Source: Terriglobus albidus (GTDB lineage: Bacteria > Acidobacteriota > Terriglobia > Terriglobales > Acidobacteriaceae). From it: a stretch of 64,000 nucleotides of DNA. The stretch is from contig NZ_CP042806.1 of the NCBI RefSeq assembly GCF_008000815.1, positions 6,014,001-6,078,000 of the forward strand, written 5' to 3'. This document shows, one piece after another, positions 9,649 through 16,677 of the stretch; position 1 is the first letter of the stretch; each line of letters starts with the position of its first letter. The notes under the pieces are model-generated. The model was not told where the DNA came from. It saw nothing but the letters and a program-made list of their open reading frames with translations, and ran no database searches. Made by a program: the position numbers and the translations under genes.

Positions 9649-9677
9649 TTATATCACAACCAAAAAATCGTTGTGAA
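9649..9677 (-). promoter_or_regulatory. Candidate proximal sigma-70 promoter of the TonB receptor
   Basis: Read on the minus strand: TTCACA (9672-9677), 17-bp spacer, ATATAA (9649-9654). It lies about 190 bp upstream of the receptor ATG. It is weaker than the two upstream promoters and proposed by eye only. Confidence 0.35.
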
Positions 9678-9908
9678 GCGTTTTTCTTTTTACTTTTTCT
9701 GGTGTTTTCGGCGCTGCCTGCCGCTCACCACGAGAGCGGACTTCGCCTGGAACACCCACGAAGCCGGTTCACTTGATATCGCTGCATGGCACCCCCATCT
9801 TCCGTAATGCGGCAATTCTGCCGCGTAAAACCATTCCAGCGGAGCAAACCATTCATTGAGACGAATCAATTCACGACCGCTTGCCTCCTCTTTTTGAAGG
9901 CGAACGGC

Positions 9909-9938
9909 ATCCTACGCATGCCACAAATCGGGTGTCAA
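9909..9938 (-). promoter_or_regulatory. Sigma-70 promoter, inner member of a duplicated pair
   Basis: On the minus strand TTGACA (9933-9938), 18-bp spacer, TAGGAT (9909-9914). The flanks (AAATGC before, GCCGT after) match the second copy at 10173-10202. It would give a 5' leader of about 440 nt to the receptor gene. Confidence 0.6.
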
Positions 9939-10172
9939 TACCGCATTTACAACGAGTGTGAAAAAGGAGGTGCGACGAACGTTGTCGGCGCACCTTGGGG
10001 TTTACCATACAGTTTCCTCAGGAGCCCTCCAGGACATGCGACAAGCGGCTGTTCTGGAGCTCCCGGGAAACGCTCTGCGAGCCAACATCGGCTCTGAAAT
10101 ACGGGTAACGTAGCCTGCATCTGCCTGCTCGCTGGAAGGTTCTCAACAGCCGATACCCGGAAACCGGACGGC

Positions 10173-10202
10173 ATCCTACGCGCGAAAAAACGCACGTGTC
10201 AA
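10173..10202 (-). promoter_or_regulatory. Sigma-70 promoter, outer member of the duplicated pair
   Basis: On the minus strand TTGACA (10197-10202), 18-bp spacer, TAGGAT (10173-10178), with the same -35, -10, spacer length and close flanks as the promoter at 9909-9938 but a different spacer sequence. The leader to the receptor gene would be about 700 nt. Confidence 0.6.
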
Positions 10203-10289
10203 TCGGCATTTCCCGAGAGGATGAAACATGCCTTCGTTCCAGGCGACGATTCTAGCGAAGTTCGAATCGTGTGGGAGCTAAGGGGCGCC

Positions 10290-10385
10290 AGCCCGCCTTG
10301 ATGGATGGGGTGTTTCAGCGGGGTTAGCCCGCAGATAAAGCGCTGAAGGCGCGCTCTATATAGAGCGCGCCTTCAGCGCTTATAG
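10290..10385. repeat. Family D palindromic repeat with a 44-bp perfect palindrome
   Basis: 10338-10381 is a perfect 44-bp palindrome centred between 10359 and 10360 (each arm reads AAGCGCTGAAGGCGCGCTCT then AT). It is preceded by GGGGTTAGCCCGC units. Related AGCGCTGAAGGCGCG and CGCGCCTTCAGCGCTT arms, separated by about 250 bp, occur at 52081-52373. Confidence 0.8.
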
Positions 10386-10512
10386 TGCCTGTCCGAAAGC
10401 CCTTGGCTCCCCGGTTCAGGCCCTTCCGGATACCCAATAGCGAGGAACATGCTCTAAACCGCGAAAATGGGGGCAATGAGTGTCCACTGCTTCGGAATTT
10501 GTCGACGCTCCG

Positions 10513-11451
10513 CTAGACGATTGCGCGCACAACCACGCAGTCGCTGCCTGCCTTGAGCACGGCCTGCTTCGTGGCGGCGGGTATCACGACAGCCGAGGCC
10601 GGTGTCAGCTCAAGCGTATCGCCCCCTTCAGAGGTCAGCGTAGCTTCTCCTGACAGCAGTACCAGGCACTGCGGCTTCCCGGGCGCCGCTACATCCAGCA
10701 TTGCTCCGGCAGCAAGTTCAACGCGGTCGACGCTGAAATAGCGCTCTTCGACCAATCGTGTGAAGCCGTTTTTTTGAACCGGAGCGCGCTTCCCCGCCGC
10801 CGTCGCGGCCTTCATCACCGCCAGTCCCTCTTCGAGATGAAGCTCGCGTGGACGGCCGTAGTCATACAGGCGATAGGTAATGTCAGAGGTCTGCTGGACT
10901 TCCAGCAAGGTGACTCCCGGCCCGATGGCATGGACAGTGTTGGCATCCACATACACCAGGTCACCGACACTCACCGGCTCAAAGTGCAGCAGGTCTTCGA
11001 GCCTCTCCTGCTTGATGGCCTCGCGCACTTGCTCGACAGCAACCTTCGGATCCTTGAAGCCCAGAGCGACAGTGGCTCCCGGCTCGGCATCGAGGACGTA
11101 CCAGCACTCGGTCTTTCCCTGGCTGTTCCTCTTCGCGGCCTGTTCGTCGTTCGGATGCACCTGCACGCTGAGCTTGTCATCGGGAAACAGCAGCTTCAGC
11201 AGCAGCGGGAACTCGCCAAGAGCTTTGCTCTCTCCCAGAAGCTCTTCCGGGTATGCAGCACTGAGCTCGCGCAGAGTCTGGCCCGCAAACGGACCACCCT
11301 CCACGGTGCACTGTTCCCCGGTCAGCCACGACTCGCCGATCTTTTCTACGGGGCGATCGGTGTACCACGGCGCGAGGTTGGTACGACCCCAGATGCGGGC
11401 CACGAGTGACGGCTTCAAGCGGAATGGATTCAGGGAAGGCATAGGATTCAC
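10513..11451 (-). CDS. manA: Mannose-6-phosphate isomerase, class I (short form)
   Basis: A 312-residue type I phosphomannose isomerase interconverting fructose-6-P and mannose-6-P, feeding GDP-mannose and exopolysaccharide synthesis. Metal-site motifs are visible: LLKLLFPDDKLSVQVHPND (Gln/His pair), ECWYVLD and the second-shell VDANTVHAIGPGV. The length fits the short Bacillus-like form. The start is either GTG at 11451 or ATG at 11442; neither has a clear ribosome-binding site. It is divergent from the SGNH hydrolase gene with only 23 bp between the outermost starts. A GDP-mannose 3,5-epimerase gene lies elsewhere in the window. Confidence 0.9.
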   Translation of the reverse strand: MNPMPSLNPFRLKPSLVARIWGRTNLAPWYTDRPVEKIGESWLTGEQCTVEGGPFAGQTLRELSAAYPEELLGESKALGEFPLLLKLLFPDDKLSVQVHPNDEQAAKRNSQGKTECWYVLDAEPGATVALGFKDPKVAVEQVREAIKQERLEDLLHFEPVSVGDLVYVDANTVHAIGPGVTLLEVQQTSDITYRLYDYGRPRELHLEEGLAVMKAATAAGKRAPVQKNGFTRLVEERYFSVDRVELAAGAMLDVAAPGKPQCLVLLSGEATLTSEGGDTLELTPASAVVIPAATKQAVLKAGSDCVVVRAIV

Positions 11452-11474
11452 GTGAACTGGTTATAGTTTAGCCA

Positions 11475-12704
11475 ATGCGTTACACACAGAAGAAGACCTC
11501 TCTCCTCTGTCTGCTTGCCTTGGCGCTTGGGTGCACCGCCGGTGTGGCACAAGCTGAAGACCGCTGGATCGGTACCTGGGCCGCCTCACCCGTCTCCGTG
11601 AAGAATGAAACCGCGCTGGGCTCCGCTCCGATGACGATTCGCCAGACGGTTCACATCAGCCAGGGCGGCGAGACGTTGCGTCTCTCGTTGACCAACGAGT
11701 TCGGCACGGAGCCGTTGACTATCTCCGCGGCATCGGTGGGCTTCTTCGCAAGCGACGATACTATCGTCGACGGCACAGCGCATCCGGTCACCTTTTCCGG
11801 CTCGCCCAATGTCACCATCGCACCGGGCCAGTTCGTCACCAGTGACGACATCAAGATCATGCTGCCCATCTTCTCGGATCTCTCCATCAGCCTGGAGGTG
11901 CCGGCGCAGACGATTACGACCTTGACCGAGCATCCGCTGGCGAACCAGAGCGCGTATCTGGTTCCAGGCAACCAGGGCACGGTCGTCGATCTTCCTGAGC
12001 CAGAGGAGATCCGTAATTGGATCTTCCTCAAGAACCTCCTGGTGCCCACGACCAGTAAGCGGTCCGCCGCGATTGTCACCTTCGGCGACTCCATCACCGA
12101 CGGCGCGCGCATGTCGATCAACAGCAATCATCGCTGGCCCGATCTTCTGGCCGCGCGGTTGACGACAAACAAGAAGACCAAATATCTCAGCATCCTCAAT
12201 GAGGGCATTAGCGGCAATCGCATTTTGCACGACGCCGCAGGTCCCAAAGCTCTCGACCGCTTCGATCGCGATGTTCTCTGCGCTCCGGGAGTGAAGTACC
12301 TCGTGATCCTGGAGAGCATCAACGATATTGGCCGTACTTACTTCGCGCGCCCCGGCACCCAGCCCGGCGAAGAGGCCGTTACGGCACAGCAGATCATCGA
12401 TGGTTTGAAGACGCTGGTCGATCGCGCCCATGCTAAACAGATCAAGGTTTACGGAGCTACCCTGACGCCATACGAGGGTGCAGCGTATTTCAACGCCGAA
12501 GGCGAGAAGGATCGCCAGACGGTCAACGAATGGATTCGCACCAGCAAGGTCTTCGATGGTGTCATCGACTTCGACAAGATGGTCCGCGATTCGGCAATGC
12601 CTTCGAAGTTTGCGAAGAAGGCTGACAGCGGAGATCATCTGCATCCCGGCGATGTGGGTTATCAGATGATGGCCGATGGCATCGATCTGCGGCTATTTCG
12701 GTAG
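11475..12704 (+). CDS. Secreted SGNH/GDSL-family hydrolase
   Basis: A 409-residue protein with a signal peptide (LLCLLALALGCTAGVAQA), an N-terminal beta domain (about 25-190) and a C-terminal SGNH hydrolase domain. Block I is VTFGDSITDGA (nucleophile Ser near 205), block III is near the GISGNRIL segment, and block V is DHLHPGDVGY (Asp/His near 386-389). Such enzymes deacylate carbohydrates or cleave esters outside the cytoplasm. No ribosome-binding site precedes the ATG; a TATAGT sits 7 bp upstream, which would fit a leaderless message. Confidence 0.9.
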   Translation: MRYTQKKTSLLCLLALALGCTAGVAQAEDRWIGTWAASPVSVKNETALGSAPMTIRQTVHISQGGETLRLSLTNEFGTEPLTISAASVGFFASDDTIVDGTAHPVTFSGSPNVTIAPGQFVTSDDIKIMLPIFSDLSISLEVPAQTITTLTEHPLANQSAYLVPGNQGTVVDLPEPEEIRNWIFLKNLLVPTTSKRSAAIVTFGDSITDGARMSINSNHRWPDLLAARLTTNKKTKYLSILNEGISGNRILHDAAGPKALDRFDRDVLCAPGVKYLVILESINDIGRTYFARPGTQPGEEAVTAQQIIDGLKTLVDRAHAKQIKVYGATLTPYEGAAYFNAEGEKDRQTVNEWIRTSKVFDGVIDFDKMVRDSAMPSKFAKKADSGDHLHPGDVGYQMMADGIDLRLFR

Positions 12705-12764
12705 CGCGTTGCACTTTGGATCTTTGGAGCGAAGCGGCTCGTTTGCATACGGCGGGTTGCGCGT

Positions 12765-12945
12765 CATTCAACCGTTTCGCACCGAAGGTGCGAATGTCTT
12801 GCTTAAGGGCATGGCTTTAGCCATGCCGTATAGAAGAGCCCGAGGTGCGGCTTTAGCCGCTGGGGGCATAGCTTGTGTACCTCAGCGGCTAAAGCCGCAT
12901 CTCTTCTGCGCCGATGCGGCACGGCTGCAGCCGTGCCCTTAAGCA
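12765..12945. repeat. Family A palindromic repeats
   Basis: The 267-bp gap between the SGNH hydrolase and TetR genes holds TTTCGCACCGAAGGTGCGAA, TTAAGGGCATGGCTTTAGCC, GCGGCTTTAGCCGCTGGGGG, then the reverse arm CCTCAGCGGCTAAAGCCGC and GGCACGGCTGCAGCCGTGCC. It is a nested set of complementary arms able to fold into one large hairpin. No gene is seen. Confidence 0.75.
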
Positions 12946-12971
12946 AACCTATTCTGTGAAATCAATATCTA

Positions 12972-13601
12972 CTACGCCCCGGGTGGCAACAGCGCCTCAA
13001 AGATCCGATCGACAGCCTTCGTCAGGATTTCTTCCGTAAGGAATGACTCGTCGAGGCTCGACTCGACGATGAGCGCTGAGACCATCGGCTGAATCATCAT
13101 GACGGCGGCCGCTCTACTGATCGCATCTTTCTTTCGCCCGGCGGATCCCAGGATTGATGTCAGTTGCTGTTCACGGCTGCCAGGATGCAGATTTGCCAGC
13201 CGCTGCTGCAGTCTTTCCTTTGCTTCCGGATGACGCAGTGAGAAGAGCTTGAACTCCAGCATGAGTTGGCCCCAGATTCTGTCTTTCAACAGGCCGAGAT
13301 AGAACTGTCGCAGTGTTTCGCGGTTCTGTTCAACGCCGGTGGAGTGGGCGAGCCGCTCTTCCATCTGGGTGCGATAGCGCAGCGCATGGTGTTCCCACAG
13401 AGCAAGAAAGATATCCTCCTTGCTCTTGAAGTGTGCGTAGATCGCGCCCTTGGTGCGTCCCGCCAGGGCTGCTATCTCGGAAAGGTCGGCGGCTTCATAA
13501 CCGTCGCGGGCAAAGATGGTCTCGGCAGAGCGTAACAACAGCTCGCGTGTCTCTTTTGTCCTTAGTTCGTGTTTATTCGGTTTAACTGCCGTCATCGTCA
13601 T
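12972..13601 (-). CDS. TetR/AcrR-family transcriptional regulator
   Basis: A 209-residue protein with a clear TetR helix-turn-helix (about residues 15-65: RSAETIFARDGYEAADLSEI, then AALAGRTKGAIYAHFKSKED). The C-terminal part is a helical effector domain. It follows the unknown secreted protein gene (13665-14738) on the same strand by 63 bp. The perfect palindrome 14762-14783 upstream of that gene is the probable operator, which would make this an autoregulated two-gene operon. The ligand is unknown. Confidence 0.9.
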   Translation of the reverse strand: MTMTAVKPNKHELRTKETRELLLRSAETIFARDGYEAADLSEIAALAGRTKGAIYAHFKSKEDIFLALWEHHALRYRTQMEERLAHSTGVEQNRETLRQFYLGLLKDRIWGQLMLEFKLFSLRHPEAKERLQQRLANLHPGSREQQLTSILGSAGRKKDAISRAAAVMMIQPMVSALIVESSLDESFLTEEILTKAVDRIFEALLPPGA

Positions 13602-13664
13602 CTATGCTAGCCGTTCTTCGCCGCCGGGGTGGCCTCCCTGAAGAGGCGGCGTTTGTCTTTGTGT

Positions 13665-14738
13665 TTAGCGCTGTGCCGCCGATAGCTGGGTTTGTGAGTT
13701 AGCTTTCCCGGATTGGCTGAATACGATCTGGCTCTTTTCGAACTTCGCTCGCTCTAAGACATAGCGTTTGGCGACGTTTTTCGCCACGCTGTCGGCAATA
13801 TTCTTGCTCTCGGACTCGCCGCGCACAGTCGCCTTTACATCGTCATTCACGTTCCACACGCCTGCCTGATCGCTCATCGTGACATGAAAGTTCATCTGCG
13901 TTGTGCCGGTGAAGAATCCTGCCGGCCCCATCATCGCCCGCTTGACCTGGCTTCCCGGCCGGAAGCCGGCAATTGCGATGCGCACTGTTGACTGTGGGCA
14001 ACCGTGCTGTGCTCCGGGTTCTCCTTCGCGGTAGACCTGGCTTACGCCCTGAACGCGCCGCATACGATCCACCAGGTGTTCATACACAAGAGCACGATAG
14101 GACGCCGGCACCTCCACCTGCTCCCAAACAGGAGCAGCAATCAGGACGCTGCCCGGCTTGACGGTGGCGCCTTCGCACACATTGGCAACCGGAGCGGTGA
14201 TGTCCACCGGCTCCGCTGCTGAGGCTGCGTCATCCGTGCGCGGAGCGAAGGTGGCCATTGCCAACGTAGCATCGGCCGGCGGCACAACAAATACCGCCGC
14301 ATGATATCCGCCGCGCGGATCGCGGAACTCCACCGTTAGCGAGCTTTCTTTGTGATGCATGAATCCGGCGGCTGCCAGCCCGCCGCCATTGGGAATTGCC
14401 ATCCGCAGCAAGCGCCCCTTCATGCCCCACATCTCCACGCGTTCTGAGCCGTCGCTGATGGCAATGACTGAAGCGCGCGGAATGCGATAGACGGCCTTGC
14501 CGGTGAAGGTGATGTTCTGGCTGTCCAGGGTAAGCGTTCCCTTCTGCTTCGGCTTCACCTCGGGAAGGCCGTACGCGTGCTGTGCGTGTGAGATCGTCCA
14601 TGAGTCCTCGGACGATGGCTTACGGGACGACGTAACAGGCCGTTGCGGCTGAATGGCAGCAGACGCGAAGGCCTGATGCGGAAGAAAAAGAATTGCCTGT
14701 ATAAGGACAAGCAAAGAAGCTCCGGAGCGCCAGAACAT
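13665..14738 (-). CDS. Unrecognised secreted protein
   Basis: A 357-residue protein with a signal peptide (LLVLIQAILFLPHQAFASA). I do not recognise the family. The segment from about 50 to 150 alternates beta strands with GTLTLDSQNITFTGKAVYRI and IPRASVIAISDGSERVEMWG, which resembles a PH/GRAM-like barrel (weak inference). The second half contains PASYRALVYEHLVDRM and VRIAIAGFRPGSQVKRAM and two cysteines that could pair. The 22-bp palindrome at 14762-14783, 24 bp upstream, and the TetR gene downstream suggest ligand-induced expression. Confidence 0.75.
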   Translation of the reverse strand: MFWRSGASLLVLIQAILFLPHQAFASAAIQPQRPVTSSRKPSSEDSWTISHAQHAYGLPEVKPKQKGTLTLDSQNITFTGKAVYRIPRASVIAISDGSERVEMWGMKGRLLRMAIPNGGGLAAAGFMHHKESSLTVEFRDPRGGYHAAVFVVPPADATLAMATFAPRTDDAASAAEPVDITAPVANVCEGATVKPGSVLIAAPVWEQVEVPASYRALVYEHLVDRMRRVQGVSQVYREGEPGAQHGCPQSTVRIAIAGFRPGSQVKRAMMGPAGFFTGTTQMNFHVTMSDQAGVWNVNDDVKATVRGESESKNIADSVAKNVAKRYVLERAKFEKSQIVFSQSGKANSQTQLSAAQR

Positions 14739-14761
14739 AAGGGGAAATACCTCTCTAAATA

Positions 14762-14783
14762 AAATACCTACTAGTAGGTATTT
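14762..14783. promoter_or_regulatory. 22-bp perfect palindrome, probable TetR operator
   Basis: The arms are AAATACCTACT (14762-14772) and AGTAGGTATTT (14773-14783), perfect and without a spacer. It lies 24 bp upstream of the secreted protein gene, which is followed by a TetR gene. Core ACCTACTAGTAGGT is a typical symmetric TetR-type site. Confidence 0.65.
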
Positions 14784-14846
14784 CTTAATACGCGCCGAAT
14801 GTCAATCCGTAATCGCCCATTCCGAAAACTTTTACGAAAACGCTAG

Positions 14847-14955
14847 GGCATTTTTCCTGTAGGTGTGGAGCCGGGCTTCCGCATCGATGGGCGTTTTCCG
14901 CAAAGAAACGCCGCTGCACATTGCTCACGAGATACCCAGCCAACAGGAAAAATGC
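14847..14955. repeat. Family C repeat, copy 1 (about 110-bp MITE-like palindrome)
   Basis: It begins after CTAG (14843-14846) with GGCATTTTTCCTGT and ends ACAGGAAAAATGC. Inner complementary arms are GGCGTTTTCCGC and AAACGCCGC. It is in the opposite orientation to copy 2; together they flank the ndk terminator. Confidence 0.7.
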
Positions 14956-14957
14956 GA

Positions 14958-14992
14958 AAAAGGGGCGCTTCCCTTCCGGGAGCGCCCCTTTT
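14958..14992 (-). terminator. Terminator of ndk
   Basis: A strong hairpin with AAAAGGGGCGC (14958-14968) against GCGCCCCTTTT (14982-14992) and CCC/GGG closing the loop, with one bulge. On the minus strand it is followed by TTTTTCGCATTTTT. It could also work on the plus strand. Confidence 0.7.
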
Positions 14993-15022
14993 CCTGCAGG
15001 TCTTTCTAAAGAATCCGTTTAG

Positions 15023-15134
15023 AGCGCATTTTCCCTGTTGCTTGGTATCCCGAAAGGGGCGTGCAGCGGCGTTTTCATTGCGGAAAACGCCCATAAATGC
15101 CGAAGCCCTACAAGACACCTACAGGGAAAATGCT
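15023..15134. repeat. Family C repeat, copy 2, abutting the ndk stop codon
   Basis: Flanked by TTAG (15019-15022) and CTAG (15135-15138). Ends are AGCGCATTTTCCCTGT and ACAGGGAAAATGCT, with inner arms GGCGTTTTCATTGC and GCGGAAAACGCC. The TAG stop of ndk (minus strand, 15135-15137) lies in the right-hand CTAG. Confidence 0.72.
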
Positions 15135-15551
15135 CTAGACCAGTTCAAGACCGGCGAAGAAGTAGCCGATCTCAAAAGCGGCCGTCTCTTCTGCGTCCGA
15201 TCCGTGGATCGCGTTCTCTTCGATGGAACCGGCGAACTTCTTGCGGATGGTGCCCTCTTCGGCATTTGCCGGGTTGGTGGCGCCCATCAGCTTGCGCAGG
15301 TCGGCAATCGCGTTGTCCTTTTCCAGCACCATCGGGATGATGGAGCCCGAGCTCATGAAGTCCGTCAGGGAGCCGAAGAACGGGCGCTCCTTATGGACGT
15401 AGTAGAAGCCCTCTGCCTGTGTCTTCGAGATGGAGATCTTCTTGATGGAAACAATCTTGAATCCGGCCTTCTCGATTTCGGCCAGGATGGCGCCTGCGTA
15501 CCCCTTACGGACGGCGTCGGGCTTGATGATGCTGAACGTGCGCTGTGACAT
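15135..15551 (-). CDS. ndk: Nucleoside-diphosphate kinase
   Basis: A 138-residue NDK that transfers the gamma phosphate of ATP to NDPs through a phospho-histidine. Seen: the N-terminal [17 protein letters not shown] and the active-site block [20 protein letters not shown] with catalytic His near residue 116. The start ATG at 15551 follows GGGAGCCCGAGCAGTTC. The length is normal for bacterial NDKs. The stop is overlapped by the flank of a family C repeat, and a strong terminator lies beyond it. Confidence 0.96.
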   Translation of the reverse strand: MSQRTFSIIKPDAVRKGYAGAILAEIEKAGFKIVSIKKISISKTQAEGFYYVHKERPFFGSLTDFMSSGSIIPMVLEKDNAIADLRKLMGATNPANAEEGTIRKKFAGSIEENAIHGSDAEETAAFEIGYFFAGLELV

Positions 15552-15659
15552 GAACTGCTCGGGCTCCCTCGCAAATGTGCGATTTTTCTTGGAAATAGTC
15601 CTAATCAAGTGTAAAACAAGGTCCGAAAACGCGGCGCCCTGCACCTGCGTCTCACTACT

Positions 15660-15824
15660 ATGAGGCCATGGATGGTGAGCATCTGGTATATCGGTTGCGC
15701 AGTCTGGCTGGGGAACGCCTGGCTGGCGATCTACAGCGGCTCGCGGCTGCACGCCCTGGTCAGCCTTCTGCTTTCAGCCACCTTCTTCGCGGCAGGCACC
15801 TACTACCGCAAGCGCAGCTCCTGA
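15660..15824 (+). CDS. 54-residue two-helix membrane protein
   Basis: ATG at 15660 to TGA at 15822-15824, translating to [20 protein letters not shown], then [20 protein letters not shown] and [14 protein letters not shown]. Two hydrophobic segments (about 6-26 and 30-49) and a basic tail indicate a small inner-membrane protein. Codon third positions are GC-rich like the neighbours, which supports real coding. It is divergent from ndk, about 110 bp from its start. I do not recognise a family. A truncated family C repeat follows about 10 bp after the stop. Confidence 0.6.
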   Translation: MRPWMVSIWYIGCAVWLGNAWLAIYSGSRLHALVSLLLSATFFAAGTYYRKRSS

Positions 15825-15834
15825 GCGACCCTAA

Positions 15835-15870
15835 GCATTTTTCCTGTCGCTGGGTATGTTCCCGGGATGC
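15835..15870. repeat. Family C repeat, truncated copy 3
   Basis: After CTAA the sequence AGCATTTTTCCTGTCGCTGG and a GTATG..CCCGGGATGCC tail match the first third of copy 2; the rest is missing. It is followed by a fragment of the TTTGTCATCTCGTAGAGATC type found with family A. Confidence 0.5.
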
Positions 15871-16047
15871 CGTTTCTTTTGTTTGTCATCTCGTAGAGAT
15901 CTGCTTTTCTCTGATTTTTCTCCAAAAAGCTAAACGGAGAGAGCCAGGTCTCGGCGGCTTTACACGCCTACACAAGTGCGTGCGGCATCGCACCCATCAG
16001 CTAAGATGATCGAAGCCCAAAGAGACCCTATTTTCCAAGGAGTGTTC

Positions 16048-16677
16048 ATGGACGTCCGCGAGCATCTGAAGCAAGGCATTCACCGTTTTCAGACAGAGAT
16101 CTACCCCGAGCTCCGCGAAACCTATCTGGAAGCCGTCAGCAAGCCGCAGGAGCCGCATACGCTCATCATTACCTGCGCCGACTCGCGTATCGATCCGGAG
16201 CTGATCACGCAGTCAGGGCCGGGAGAACTCTTTGTCATGCGCAACATCGGCAATCTCGTCCCCCCTTACGGCGAGATGATCGGCGGCGTCTCCTCTGTGA
16301 TTGAGTACGCCGTTACCGCGCTGAAGGTAAAGCACCTTGTCATCTGCGGTCACTCCGATTGCGGCGCCATGAAGGCTCTGCTTAAACCGGAGTCGACCGA
16401 GAAGATGCCGACGGTCCGCCGCTGGCTGCGCAATGCCGAAGCTGCCCTGAGCGTAACGCGAGAGATCGCTCCCGAAGCGAATATGCTTCCCAATCTCACC
16501 GAGCAGAATGTGTTGATGCAGATGACGCATGCGAAGACCCATCCTGCAGTGGCCGGCGCCATGGCACGCGGCGAGTTGACGGTCGGCGGCTGGGTCTATG
16601 ACATTGCCAAAGGCGACGTCCGCATCTACGACGACCAGAAAAACAAGTTCGAATCGACGGTTGGAGCCGGCGCTTGA
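16048..16677 (+). CDS. Beta-class carbonic anhydrase
   Basis: A 209-residue beta carbonic anhydrase (CO2 + H2O to bicarbonate + proton), cytoplasmic. Zinc-ligand and active-site residues are all present: CADSR (Cys43, Asp45, Arg47) and HSDCG (His102, Cys105). The chosen ATG follows AAGGAG at good spacing; the in-frame upstream codons lack one. Its stop overlaps the start of a bestrophin-family gene (shared TTGA), indicating an operon in which bicarbonate made here may be moved by the channel. Confidence 0.95.
   Translation: MDVREHLKQGIHRFQTEIYPELRETYLEAVSKPQEPHTLIITCADSRIDPELITQSGPGELFVMRNIGNLVPPYGEMIGGVSSVIEYAVTALKVKHLVICGHSDCGAMKALLKPESTEKMPTVRRWLRNAEAALSVTREIAPEANMLPNLTEQNVLMQMTHAKTHPAVAGAMARGELTVGGWVYDIAKGDVRIYDDQKNKFESTVGAGA

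Larger units (their letters stand above)
9462..10512. other. Long non-coding region upstream of the TonB receptor
   Basis: About 1 kb with no convincing gene. It holds the three candidate promoters noted separately, a leader hairpin GGCTTTGC-tt-GCAAAGCC near 9585-9602, and family D palindromes from about 10290 to 10385. The short reading frames here have no coding character that I can recognise. Confidence 0.6.
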
